Part shown: in pieces, positions 1 through 9,900 of the stretch | Layout of the letters: each line of letters opens with the position of its first letter | Numbering within the stretch: position 1 is the first letter of the stretch | Origin: JADJYF01 sp965278995 | GTDB lineage: Bacteria > Pseudomonadota > Gammaproteobacteria > Ga0077536 | NCBI GenBank assembly: GCA_965278995.1 | Contig: OZ257136.1 | Coordinates: forward strand, 5,270,001-5,334,000 | Length of the DNA: 64,000 nucleotides | Reading direction: 5' to 3' | Program-made: the position numbers and the translations under genes | The notes under the pieces: generated by a model | Seen by the model: only the letters and a program-made list of their open reading frames with translations | Told to the model about the DNA's origin: nothing | Database searches by the model: none

Positions 1-1
1 C

Positions 2-685
2 GTGTTGCGCACGGTCGCCGATAGGCTGCGTGCCAGCGTACGGAAAAGCGATACGGTTGCGCGGTTGGGTGGCGATGAGTTTACGGTTGTCCTGGAAAAC
101 GTGGGCACCGACGAGGAGATCGCCCAGCTGGCGCAAAAAGTCATCGAGAACGTCTCCGCCCCGATCGCGCTGGATGGCCACGAATTGTTCGTGACCGCAA
201 GCGTCGGAATCGTGCTTTATCCGGAACACGGTAACACCAGTGAGACGCTGTCTCAGAACGCCGATACGGCGATGTATCAGGCCAAAAGCGAAGGGCGGAA
301 CAACTACAAGTTTTACGCCCCGTCGATGAGCGCCGCGGCGAGCGAGCGCATGGATCTCGAAAGCGAACTGCGCCTCGCGCTGCTTCGCGGCGAATTCAAG
401 CTGTACTACCAGCCATTGGTTTCATTCGAGACCGGTACCATCAGGGGAGTCGAGGCCCTGCTACGCTGGCAGCACCCACAATGGGGTCTCACTGCCCCTG
501 GCCGGTTCATCAATGTTGCCGAGCACAGTGGGTTGATCGTTCCGATCGGCGAATGGGTGCTCAACGAGGCCTGCGCCCAGGCCGTCGCGTGGCGCGCCGA
601 TGGACTGCCGCCAATACAGATGTCGGTCAACATTTCTCCCCGCCAACTTCGTTATGTGGATCTCATCGCCACTCTAAATAGCTGA
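2..685 (+). pseudogene. GGDEF–EAL c-di-GMP protein, 5' part (cut by IS630)
   Basis: This is the upstream half of a cyclic-di-GMP turnover protein; its N-terminus lies before the window. The diguanylate cyclase signature GGDEF is visible near residue 25, in the context RLGGDEFTVVL. The EAL phosphodiesterase domain starts near residue 120 with the motif GVEALLRW and reaches the NISPRQLR region. The native frame stops making sense at about position 676, where an IS630-type element begins, and a TGA inside the element ends the reading frame at 683–685. The rest of the EAL domain resumes at 1851. The truncated product keeps a GGDEF domain but only half an EAL domain, so any remaining activity would be cyclase rather than phosphodiesterase. 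This last point is inference. Confidence 0.9.
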
Positions 686-1850
686 TCGAATATCCTGACC
701 AGTCAGGTTTCATATCGTATCAACGCCGACTGATGTCCTGGAAATGGTTGCGACTGGTTCAGGAAGCAGGTCACTGCATCCATCAATCGCGGCAAAGTGC
801 TGTGCCGATGATTGCGAGTCACCGTATCGTGGAGCTTCTTCCACAACTTCTCAATGTCGTTAACCCACGGGTGATAAACCGGCTGGTGCACGAGTTGGAA
901 CTTCGGGTGGCGCGCCAGCCAAGCGCGCGTTACCCGGCTCTTATGGATGACGTAGTTATCCAAGATCAGATGCAGCCGCCGTGCCCGACGGTAGGTTCGC
1001 AACAAGACTTCCAGTAGACGCAGAAATAGCTCGGAAGTCTTGGCGATATGATCTATCCAGACTACTGCGCCAGTGCGCGCGTTCAGTGCGCCGGCGATGT
1101 AGTGCTTCCTGTTCTTGCCCGGCGTCGGCACCGTCATTTGCTCACCGCGCGGCATCCAGGCAGGCCCAATACGCGGGTTCAAATCGATGTCCGCCTCATC
1201 CACGTAGAAGACTTCCTCGTTTGCGCTGGCCCGCTTCAAGACGCCATGGATCGCCTTCATCCGCGCGCTTTTGCGTGGATCAGCAATACACAACGTCGGC
1301 CGAGCCCGCCGCCACACCACGCACAGCCGTGACAGCCACCGGCGTACCGTCGTCGCATGAACTTCAACGATGCCGCAGCGTGCCATCTCAACTGCCAGTA
1401 GCTCTGAGCTCCAGCGGCTGCGGACATAGCCGTATGTGAGCGGCTCTGTGCGGATCAATTCATTCAGCTTGGCCAACGCTGGGGCCGACGCCTTCCATTC
1501 CTCACGGCCGCGTGTGAGCGGCGCCAATCCCGTCTCACCACCCGTTTCATAACGGCGTTTCCACAGCCGTACTGAATTACGGCTGGCGTGACAGCGGCGC
1601 GCCGTTTCACTGATATTGCCACGCGTCTCCCACAAGCCCAGGATGGCCTGGGCACGTCGCGCATGGTCGTGGTCACGCCCGCGTTGCACGACCTTCGTCA
1701 GACGCCGCCTGATCGGTCGACCGATCTTGGTTACACTGTTGTTCATCGGGTGGAGCACTCCTTGGTGATGGTTCAGCTTTAGCAACCGAACTGATCGCCA
1801 AGGACCACCCGAGTTCCCCTATATGGTCAGTATTTCTGCTCCGTTATTTA
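675..1850 (-). mobile_element. IS630-family insertion sequence with TA target duplication
   Basis: A complete insertion of about 1.17 kb carries one transposase gene on the minus strand. The ends are imperfect inverted repeats: reading inward, about 24 of the first 34 bases match, both starting CTAAATA and sharing CTGACCA. A TA dinucleotide stands at each border (675–676 and 1849–1850), as expected for IS630/Tc1-type insertion. Removing the element and one TA joins GCC-ACT-CTA to GGT-AGC-GCT and restores an uninterrupted EAL domain, which fixes the boundaries to the base. Confidence 0.92.
703..1746 (-). CDS. IS630-family transposase
   Basis: A DDE transposase of about 347 residues that fills the insertion sequence. 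The N-terminal third is a helix-turn-helix region with a segment typical of the family (ISETARRCHASRNSVRLWKR). The catalytic part has the first Asp in VDEADIDL, the second in LILDNYVIH and the Glu in NDIEKLWKKLH. The ATG at 1746 is preferred because an AAGGAG ribosome-binding site lies about 11 bases upstream; a TTG 13 codons earlier is possible. The reading frame is intact, so the element may still be active. Confidence 0.9.
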   Translation of the reverse strand: MNNSVTKIGRPIRRRLTKVVQRGRDHDHARRAQAILGLWETRGNISETARRCHASRNSVRLWKRRYETGGETGLAPLTRGREEWKASAPALAKLNELIRTEPLTYGYVRSRWSSELLAVEMARCGIVEVHATTVRRWLSRLCVVWRRARPTLCIADPRKSARMKAIHGVLKRASANEEVFYVDEADIDLNPRIGPAWMPRGEQMTVPTPGKNRKHYIAGALNARTGAVVWIDHIAKTSELFLRLLEVLLRTYRRARRLHLILDNYVIHKSRVTRAWLARHPKFQLVHQPVYHPWVNDIEKLWKKLHDTVTRNHRHSTLPRLMDAVTCFLNQSQPFPGHQSALIRYET

Positions 1851-2345
1851 GGTAGCGCTCTCAAGCGAAGTGGGATGAAAGCCAGACAGCTAACGCTCGA
1901 AATCACAGAAAGTCTGCTGGTAGAGAAACCGGATACCAGCGCCCGGCTGCTCACGCAGATTAAAGAGCTGGGCATCGGTATTGCACTCGACGATTTTGGT
2001 ACGGGTTACTCTTCACTCACCTACCTGAAGCATTTTCCAATCGACACCCTCAAAATTGACCAGTCCTTCGTGCGCAACGTCGCGAACGACTCCGGCGACG
2101 CCGCCATGGTCAAAGCAATCATCGGGCTCGCGCAGAATCTGCAATTGTCAGTAACCGCCGAAGGTATCGAAACCCGGGAACAGCTTGCGTTCCTGCGTGC
2201 ACATGGCTGCGATACCGGGCAGGGCTACCTGTTCAGCCGACCGCTGCCGGCGAGAGCTCTCGCTGCCCTGCTGGCGAGCGGCACGGAATATCCCGGACTG
2301 CGTGAGCTGGTGCTGCCTGATGTGACCTATATTGCCAGGGCTTGA
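1851..2345 (+). pseudogene. EAL domain, 3' part of the interrupted c-di-GMP gene
   Basis: This is the downstream half of the interrupted GGDEF–EAL protein. Reading from 1851 gives GSALKRSGMKARQLTLEITES, which continues directly from the last native codons before the insertion. The metal- and substrate-binding motifs of the EAL fold are present: LEITES, the DDFGTGYSS loop, LKIDQSFV, and the late Glu in AEGIET. An internal ATG at 1875 could start a short product, but it would lack the EAL motif and the first half of the barrel, so it is unlikely to be catalytic. The stop codon at 2343–2345 is the original end of the gene. Confidence 0.88.
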
Positions 2346-2491
2346 TGCGGCGCGCCCGAGACACGCGCCAAGCGCAGTGCAGGCGAAAACGACGAACAAT
2401 TGCCCTGCTGTCCGCGTACCTCCAAGTCGTGTGCTCGATGTCGATGCTACACTGGGCCCGGGTAAACAAACGGCTCAAGGAGGCCTTCGAT

Positions 2492-2917
2492 ATGAATTCG
2501 AGATCACGTCACAGACAGCGCTTATCGTTGGCATTCTGCTTCGCGTTGTATGGTTTGCTTACCAGTCCATTAGTGGCCGCCGATGGGTGGACCAGCACAG
2601 CGAACTGGGCCAACGTAATGTCTATCTTCACGGTTGATCACGGCGCATCGGCCACGACCTATACATTTCTGGATCCCGCCGCATCGAGTAATGTGAATGG
2701 TTGCAATCTCACCTCAAATTCCACGTGATTGGGTAAGAGCGCGAATGTCTACGTGATGTCGACGCGCTTCAACACCGAATACAAGGATACCCAGAAAGCG
2801 CTGCTTGAGACCTTACATGCGGCAGCTGCGGCAGGCAACAACGGGGGCGCGGTTCAAAACGGCGGTGGTGCTACGCCCGAGTTTGTATTCGACGGCGGCG
2901 CATCTCACAGGCGTTGA
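2492..2917 (+). pseudogene. Small secreted protein, unrecognised, with in-frame TGA
   Basis: The ATG at 2492 follows a good AAGGAGG site at about 2477. The first 30 residues form a classical Sec signal peptide: RSRHRQR, then a hydrophobic core SLAFCFALYGLL, then PLVAADG with a likely AA cleavage. The mature part begins WTSTANWANVMSIFTV. An in-frame TGA at 2726–2728 stops it after 78 residues; the same frame stays open to 2917 and reads on as GKSANVYVMSTRFNTEYK. The extension ends in a short unlikely tail (GGASHRR), while another frame continues to 2993, so a frameshift may follow. I do not recognise the family. The best reading is a decayed gene for an exported protein, perhaps with an original TGG at the stop. 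Confidence 0.5.
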
Positions 2918-2986
2918 ACTGCTCAACGCCGATATTATCGGAAAGCCCAGTCACATCCGACTGAACAGCGCAGAGACGCCCGCTCC

Positions 2987-3802
2987 TCAATAAATCGCAT
3001 CCAAATCTATCACCGCTTCCGCGTGCACAATTTCCACCAGCGCGCGCGTCATCGCGGTGGGTCGCTCTGCCCATAAGACATTCCGGCCGTAGGCAATACC
3101 GCTCGCGCGAGCGTTGATGAGTGCGACGGTCCGCGCGAGGATTACGCTGTCTTCGGCCTTGATGCCGCCGCTGGCCAGTAGCGGAATGCCTGCCGCGACT
3201 TCAACCAGCTTCCGAAAATCCTCGACCGGCTCGGTGGGGTCGGCCTTGATGACATCGGCACCGAGTTCCACGGCGAGTCGTACCAATGGCGCGATTGCGT
3301 CAACGGCAGTTTCCACCAGTGGCACGCCGGCATTTTCGGTCATGGCGAGGATCTCGACCATCAACGGCATGCCGACGGCGTCGCACTGGCTGCGAAGCAA
3401 ATCCAGATTAACGCAGCACTCGCGGGTGAGTTGCTCCTGGCCGGGGAAGGTCAGCAGGGAAGACACCACGCACACGGCATCGAGCGCGACGGCGCGTTGC
3501 ACGACCTGCGCCAGTGGCAGATCGTAGAAAACACGCGGACGCACTCCGAGATAGGCATTGGTCGTATCGGCGCGCAGCAGCAGTGCCGGTTTGCGTGAGT
3601 CTGTGATGGCCTGCAGGTGGCGCGCGCCGCCGGTCGGCAGCGTCATCCCGTCGGGGTTCTCGGCAGCGTGGGCGCGGATGATGTCCGGCAGATGCCACAG
3701 CCCGGCCAGCCACGAAGGTTCGGCAAACAGTCCATGATCGAAAGATAGAATTGCGCAGCGGCCGTCCGCGCGGAACAGTCGATTGAGGCGAATGGGGAGC
3801 AT
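2987..3802 (-). CDS. Class I aldolase, DhnA/FbaB-LacD-like family
   Basis: A 271-residue (βα)8 aldolase of the archaeal-type class I family that includes fructose-bisphosphate aldolase FbaB/DhnA and sulfofructose- or AI-2-phosphate aldolases. The N-terminal LSFDHGL and the Schiff-base lysine K186 in GADVIKAD mark the active site, and LLASGGIK forms the phosphate-binding loop. The true substrate cannot be read from sequence. The gene starts 16 bases after the end of the PEP-synthase-like gene, so the two are almost certainly co-transcribed. A phosphotransferase upstream of an aldolase suggests a short route that phosphorylates and then splits a small molecule. That pathway is inference. Confidence 0.82.
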   Translation of the reverse strand: MLPIRLNRLFRADGRCAILSFDHGLFAEPSWLAGLWHLPDIIRAHAAENPDGMTLPTGGARHLQAITDSRKPALLLRADTTNAYLGVRPRVFYDLPLAQVVQRAVALDAVCVVSSLLTFPGQEQLTRECCVNLDLLRSQCDAVGMPLMVEILAMTENAGVPLVETAVDAIAPLVRLAVELGADVIKADPTEPVEDFRKLVEVAAGIPLLASGGIKAEDSVILARTVALINARASGIAYGRNVLWAERPTAMTRALVEIVHAEAVIDLDAIY

Positions 3803-3818
3803 TGAACTTTGCCCGCCG

Positions 3819-6530
3819 TCAGCTGGCTAACGCGGGATAAACCCGGGCAGCGTTGCCATCCACCGTAATCTGCACTGCGTCTGGAACCTGCCGCATGGCG
3901 TCACGCACCTGCACTGCAGGGATGCCGTATTCCCGCGACAGGCACGCGCCGTGGGCCAGCATGCCGCCGGTTTCAAGTACGAGCCCGCGGATCTTCGGGA
4001 ATACCGACATCCAGCCCGGATCGGTGCTGTTGCAGATCAATATGTCCCCGTTCTGAACGCGACCGATCTGATCGAGTTGCGGCACGATGCGCGATACACC
4101 GGTCGCGATGCCGTAGCTCGTGGCAATCCCGACTAGCGTGCCCTCCGGCAGATCCGCGGTGCTGGCGACGGCGCCCGAGAGATCGACCGGCATATCGTTG
4201 CGGATCCAGGTCGGCGTCGGTTCGAGTCGTTCGTTGCGGCGATGGAAGACGCGCTTGCGCGCCGCCATCTTGGCCCGGCACAGCGCGGCAGGTGCTTTGC
4301 CATTCAGGTAGTCATAGAGCTCGTGCCTGGCGAGAAACCAGAAGTCATCGGGTGCGTCGAGCAGACCTTGCTCGGTCATGCGCCGCCCAATCTCGAGAAA
4401 TACTTTCTTTTTCCCGTAAGTGAGGCGATCGAGATAGTGGCGTTCGTCGTCCCGATACTTCAGAAAACGCAGGCAGTAGTCGGCGACGAAGCGGAAGATC
4501 TTCACGCGCAGTGATCCGAAAGGCATTGCGCTGAGCTTGGCGCAGATCTCCGCCGATACAGACTCACGCCGGCTGACGAGTTTCTCCATCAGCACGGCGG
4601 GATGCACCGGATTATCGGTATCCAGCAACTGACTCAGCGCGTCGTAGTCGAGGGCCGGATTCTCGACCCGCCGGTCGTAGTAGAAATCCCGGTCCTGGTG
4701 GCCGCGATGTCCATGAGCGCGGATGAATTCGTCGTAAGCAGTCATGAACGCTCTCACGACCGCGCGCTCACTGCGGCGAGCAACGGCAAAAAATTCCGCC
4801 TTCGGATGCGCACTGAACAGCGCCTTGAGTTCATCGCTTTCACGGATACGCAGCGCGAGTTCGAACATCGCCTCGCCTTCGAGCGCGGCCTTGTTGCCCG
4901 GAATGCCGCAAATGAGATCCTGAAACGCGGTGCCGGTGCTGTCGCCATACCAGGCCTGCAGCAGCTTCGCGAGACCGCCTAGCGCGCCGGTCGCGTAAAA
5001 AAAGAAGGGTGGCCACAACGTCGTATACCACTCATCGACGAATGCCACGCGCGTTTCTGCCGCCTCGACCAGCTCTGCGACGCTCATGCGGCGCAACGCT
5101 TCGGGCGAAGGGCCATCGGCATCCGCTGTTCGATTGTCGAGATAATCGTAAGTCGTCGCGAACCAGCGGGTCACGCCGAACTGCGGCTGCAACAGGTGAA
5201 CCCGCAACCACATCCGCAGCAGTCCCCACTTCGAGACTGGCTGGCCGACGAACGCCGCGTGCCAGGCTGGCGGAATATTGGTGAGATCGCGCAGTTGCCC
5301 TGGCCACTGCTGCGCCAGCCACGAGCGCTCTGCGTCCGCATTGAAATACGCCGTGGCCCGGCGGTACTTGTGCCAGCGAACGTTCGTGATGTCCTTGAAG
5401 GCGAACAATTTCGCGAAGCGTGAGTAATTGAGATAACACTCGTAAGCGCGACAGGAGTAGAAGAGCGGCGAAATGCCGCCAGTCCAGTACATCTCGGACC
5501 ACGTGTAGGTCCAGGTCGTGTCGGGTTCGATTGCGCTTGTCTGCCAGCCGTCGACGTCTTCGTCCCAGGTGAACTCCACGCCGGTCACCGGGCGCGCCTG
5601 GAGAATGTAAAAGGTCTCGTCGCGCCGCGCCCATTCAATATCCTGCGGCAGCCCACCGTAGCGCTGCATGATGTCGCGGCCGAGTGCGGCGAGCGCCCTG
5701 GCCTGCGCGTCGGTCAGTGACGAAGCGGCGCGCTCAGCCGGTGTCGTTACCTGCTCGACGGTACCGTGACCCGCGAGCGGATCACGTACGATTTTCTTCT
5801 CTTTGCCGCCGATCTCGCACGATTTTATCTTCAGCGTATCGCGATCGAGAACGAACGTATCGGGATTGAGGATGCCGGAAACAACACCTTCACCCAGTCC
5901 CCAACTTGCATTGAGTACGATTTCATCGGTACGCGCCGACATCGGATTGGCGGTGAACATCACACCTGCTGCAGTCGGCTCGACCATTTCCTGAATCACG
6001 ACGGCGAGTCTCTCGGCTTCACCATCGAAGCCGAGCTGGTGTCGATAAGCGGTGACGCGCGCCGTCCACATCGAAGCCCAGCAGCGGCGCACGGCAGCCA
6101 CGACATCGTCGGCACCGCGTACATCGAGATAGGTGTCGTACATGCCGGCGAACGAAGCTTGTGCGAGATCTTCCGCCGTGCCAGACGAGCGCACGGCAAC
6201 GTTGATGTCATTCCCTAACTGACCATACGCCATGCGGATGGCGGAGATGATCGCGGGTGGTAGTTCGGCGGCTTCGATCAATGCCCGGATCCGCGACGTG
6301 CGCGCTTCGAGTTCGGCTGCATCGTTGACGTCGATCCCGACCAGCAGCTCACGAATGCGCAGAGCGACGCCACCATTGCTCAGAAACTCGGAATGCGCCT
6401 GCGTGCAGACACTGAAGCCGGGCGGAACGTTGAATCCCAGCGCGACCATGCGACCCAGACTGGCGGCTTTGCCGCCGACGATGCCACTTTCGGTGGCACC
6501 TGCGTCGTGAAACCCAAGCACCAGAGACAT
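3819..6530 (-). CDS. PEP synthase / rifampicin phosphotransferase-like dikinase
   Basis: A 903-residue protein with three parts: an N-terminal ATP-grasp domain of the PPDK/PEP-synthase type (residues 1–320; GGKAASLGRM, VRSSGTAEDL, GVMFTANP), a long helical middle domain (about 330–790), and a C-terminal swivelling phosphohistidine domain with H860 in GGMLAHGAC. True PEP synthase has a PEP/pyruvate-binding TIM barrel at its C-terminus, and that is absent here. The order ATP-grasp, middle domain, His domain matches rifampicin phosphotransferase and related small-molecule dikinases, in which the middle domain binds the acceptor. The acceptor is unknown. The start ATG has an AAGGAG site. It is first in an operon with the DhnA-type aldolase. 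Confidence 0.78.
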   Translation of the reverse strand: MSLVLGFHDAGATESGIVGGKAASLGRMVALGFNVPPGFSVCTQAHSEFLSNGGVALRIRELLVGIDVNDAAELEARTSRIRALIEAAELPPAIISAIRMAYGQLGNDINVAVRSSGTAEDLAQASFAGMYDTYLDVRGADDVVAAVRRCWASMWTARVTAYRHQLGFDGEAERLAVVIQEMVEPTAAGVMFTANPMSARTDEIVLNASWGLGEGVVSGILNPDTFVLDRDTLKIKSCEIGGKEKKIVRDPLAGHGTVEQVTTPAERAASSLTDAQARALAALGRDIMQRYGGLPQDIEWARRDETFYILQARPVTGVEFTWDEDVDGWQTSAIEPDTTWTYTWSEMYWTGGISPLFYSCRAYECYLNYSRFAKLFAFKDITNVRWHKYRRATAYFNADAERSWLAQQWPGQLRDLTNIPPAWHAAFVGQPVSKWGLLRMWLRVHLLQPQFGVTRWFATTYDYLDNRTADADGPSPEALRRMSVAELVEAAETRVAFVDEWYTTLWPPFFFYATGALGGLAKLLQAWYGDSTGTAFQDLICGIPGNKAALEGEAMFELALRIRESDELKALFSAHPKAEFFAVARRSERAVVRAFMTAYDEFIRAHGHRGHQDRDFYYDRRVENPALDYDALSQLLDTDNPVHPAVLMEKLVSRRESVSAEICAKLSAMPFGSLRVKIFRFVADYCLRFLKYRDDERHYLDRLTYGKKKVFLEIGRRMTEQGLLDAPDDFWFLARHELYDYLNGKAPAALCRAKMAARKRVFHRRNERLEPTPTWIRNDMPVDLSGAVASTADLPEGTLVGIATSYGIATGVSRIVPQLDQIGRVQNGDILICNSTDPGWMSVFPKIRGLVLETGGMLAHGACLSREYGIPAVQVRDAMRQVPDAVQITVDGNAARVYPALAS

Positions 6531-6694
6531 AGAAGACTCCTTACGAAGCAGGCCTGCAGAACGGAGCGAACGCTAGCGGTCGGTTAGCGCCGAATTGGGT
6601 GTACCAAGATTTCGGAAGCCTCGCGGAACGGCACCGATAAGTCAATCGATCTGCGGAGGCGACCTGTTTATCCTGCATCGATTCGACATCCATC
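6531..6694. other. Upstream region of the dikinase operon
   Basis: No gene is visible. This segment, with the palindrome that follows, separates two minus-strand genes (the dikinase and the cyclase–ATPase) and should hold the promoter of the dikinase–aldolase operon. I could not assign a clear −35/−10 pair. Confidence 0.4.
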
Positions 6695-6841
6695 TAACAG
6701 GCTGGTGAAAAACTACTGCGCTCGGCATGACTGCGTTGTACGAGCGCGCAAAATCCTCATTTACTCCATGTAAACTCCGGTTTTGCGCGCTCGTGCGCCT
6801 TGTCCTGCCTTCGCTCGCTACGTTTTTCACCGGCCTGCTAA
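6695..6841. repeat. 147-bp nested palindrome, MITE/REP-like
   Basis: The outer arms, TAACAGGCTGGTGAAAAAC on the left and the complement of GTTTTTCACCGGCCTGCTAA on the right, pair almost fully. Inside them a second inverted repeat pairs ACGAGCGCGCAAAA with TTTTGCGCGCTCGT around a centre at about 6768. The whole element could fold into a long cruciform. No transposase is encoded and the short ORFs it contains follow from its symmetry. Non-autonomous mobile or REP-like elements have this form. It lies between two minus-strand genes and might also end transcription of the upstream one. Confidence 0.7.
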
Positions 6842-6912
6842 TCGACGTCGTCGTCAGCGGGCGACTCAGTGGAGCACGCGTACGTGATTTTTCGCAGGTG
6901 CTGCCACCGCCT

Positions 6913-9900
6913 CTAACCGGTTTGCCCCTTCGTCAGCGCTTCGATTAAAAACCTTGCTTCCAATAGATCCCTGGTCGCGAATCCTTCAGTAAAGCTGCCG
7001 ACGATCTTCTGCACGACGCATTTAGCGTGATCGTGTCGGCCCAGGCTTTGCCACAGCGTGCCCAGACCAACGCAGGCTCGAAGTTCCAGAGACTTCGCGC
7101 CCTGTCGATGGGCAATATCAATCGCTTTCAGGAAGCATGCTTGCGCATATTCGACGTCACTACTCAACCGACTGGTGCGTTTGCTTATGATGCGCGGACG
7201 AACGCCTTTCGCACCTTTCTTGACGCTATCTTGAACAAGCAACATTCCTCGGACTCGATACAGCTCCGCCTCCCAGTAACGCTCACCAGTCCGCATGACG
7301 CGCTCCAGCCCTTGATCGACTGCTGCGAACCCCTCGCCAATATTGTCTGATCTCCGGTATCCGTCAGCGAGAACTGCAAGGAAGAACGTCAGCCCCAACT
7401 CTGCGCCTGACGCCTCGGCAGCAGCCAGGCCCTTGCGCATATGCGCCAGCCCTTCATCACCTTGACCGATATCGACCAGCGATGCACCGAGAAAGATCGT
7501 GGCATGCGCAGCCCACAGTCCAAAGCCGTGTTCAGTCGCCAGTGCGAGACCGAGCTCGGCGCATTCCTTTGCCTGCTCGCTATTACCGACGTGCATGAAA
7601 ATGCGACTTGCAAAAATCAAGGCGTAGGTCTCACTGAAAGTGTGAGATAGCGTCCGCGCAACCGCCAGTGCTTGCCGTGTCGCCGCAATCGCCTGGTCAG
7701 GGTGCCCAGCCAGCCACACAACATACGCAATGTGACTACGACAGGCGATTCCCGGGTCCTGTCCGGCACGAAAGATTGGCGACTGCGCAGGACTGTGCAA
7801 TGCCGCAACGTACGACGCCATCCCTTTCTCAGCCTCGGCGCGGGCGGTGTCGAATTCACCGATATAGAACAGGGTAATGCCAAGCGCGTTGTATGCGCCC
7901 AGAAGGTGCTCCGCCTCGCCAGTCGTTCGCGCGATCCGAAGCAGTTCTTCTGCCAGATCGCGGGCGGTGGAGAAGCGCGCGCGCACGACGTAGAACCGCC
8001 AAAGCCCCAATAGCACGGGAAAGTGCTCGGTTGCGGCGCCGAGAAATCGATAGAGCGACAGCGCTCGGGCGTAAGCCTGTTCAACTTCCTGCGCCGCGTA
8101 GCCCTTGGTCATTGCGAGAGGGGCTGCCAATGTCAGCGTCAGCGCGAGCTCTCGTCGCGTGCGGTCCGGCCCTTCCGGCAGCGTGCTCGTCAGGTAAAGA
8201 CCGGTGTTCAAATGATTGATGGCCTCAATATTTGCAGAGCGCTCAATAGCGCGCTGCCCAGCTTGCTGCCAGTAGCTGATTGCCTCGATCACCAAGCCAG
8301 CCTCGCCATAATGATGAGCGAGCATCTCCGGCTGGGTGTCACGTATCGCGATAAATTGCTGCTCGAGTGTCTCGGCAATGGTTCTATGAAACTGCTTGCG
8401 CCGTCGTTTGAGCAGCGACTGATACGCCATGTCCTGCAGCAGCGCATGCTTGAATGAGTATTTGGTCTGCGCGCCCTTTTTCCTTGCCAGCAGAATCTCA
8501 ATTTCGACGAAATGCGCCAGATCGCGCTGCAAATCTGCTTCATCTGCGCTCGACACGGCTCGAATAATCTCGTAAGAGAACTCGCGGCCAAGCATGGCGA
8601 CCAATTGAAGTGTCTTCTTGCCGTACGTCACGCGGTCCAGTCGTTCCATCAGCGAATCTTGCAGCGAATCCGGAATCGAGAACTCGCGTGTAGAACCGGC
8701 CGGGCCTTGTTGCCCGTTTATCGTCGCGAGTTGACCGGAAGCTAACAGGGATTTCGTCAACTCTTCCAGGTAAAGCGGAATACCGTCTGCTTTTGCAACA
8801 AGTTGCTCCAGGGCGTCGGCGGGGATCGTCGCCCCCTGTGTGGCGCGCCGGGCGATTTCCTCGGAATGGGGTGGGCCAAGTCGGCCTAGAACCACCCATT
8901 CCATGAAGGTTTGCGGGCTCCAGGGCGGCGAGAACTCTGTGCGGAATGTGAGTATCACAAGCAGCTTCGCGCTCGCGATACGCGCCATTACCAGCACCAG
9001 TAATTCCAGTGTGGACGGGTCGGCCCAGTGCAGATCTTCATAAACGCAAAGCACAGGCGCCCCCTGCGTTTCTTCGATGACCCACGCGGCCAGCACTTCC
9101 AGCGTTTCGATTTTTTGTTTTTGCGGGCTCAGCGTCAACGCAGCAGCGCCGGCTGGCAGTGGGATGGAAAAAAGCTTGGCAAGCAGCGCCAGGGTATTCC
9201 TGGTGGGAAAGCGATATCGAGAAATCACGGTCGCCAGCTTTGCGTACTTGGACTGAGGCGCTTCGTTGGGCTCGAACTCGAGGAACGCCTCAAGGCTTTC
9301 AATGATAGGATGCAGCGCGCTGTTTCGATGAAACGACGAGCATCTGAACTCAATCACGATGCTCCCGTCTTTGTGTGTAACGTGTTCGCGCATCGCCTGG
9401 ACCAGCCGTGTCTTGCCGATGCCAGGTTCTCCGCACAGATGGACAACCTGCCCAAAGCCATTTTCAGAATGCGCCCATAGGCGCTGCAGCAACTGGAGTT
9501 CGGGCGCTCTGCCGACCAACGGCGTGAGGCTGCGACGGATTGACCGCTCTATCCGACTGTTGGTGGTCGATTCGCGGAGGGCAACATAAACGGTAACCGG
9601 CGTGGAAATTCCTTTAAGCGTCTGAGCGCCCAGGCTTGCGCATTCGAACGCTCCCTGAAGTAGCGCGTAGGTGGCCGAACTGATGGCAACGGTATCCGGC
9701 GCGGCGAGACCTTGCAGGCGTGCGGCAAGATTGGGTGTTTCCCCCAATGCAAGTACTTCGGCGTTTTCATGTGTGCCGACAGTGCCGACGACGGCGAGCC
9801 CTGTATGAATGCCGAGACGGACGCTCACAGTGCTGCGCTTCGGATGCGCAAGATTTCGCATTGCCGCGACAATCTCGAGCCCGGCGTGAACCGCGCGTTG

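Noticed and set aside
2726..2728. TGA as selenocysteine codon
   Set aside because: No SECIS-type hairpin is evident just after it and the rest of the frame looks degraded; simple nonsense mutation is more likely.
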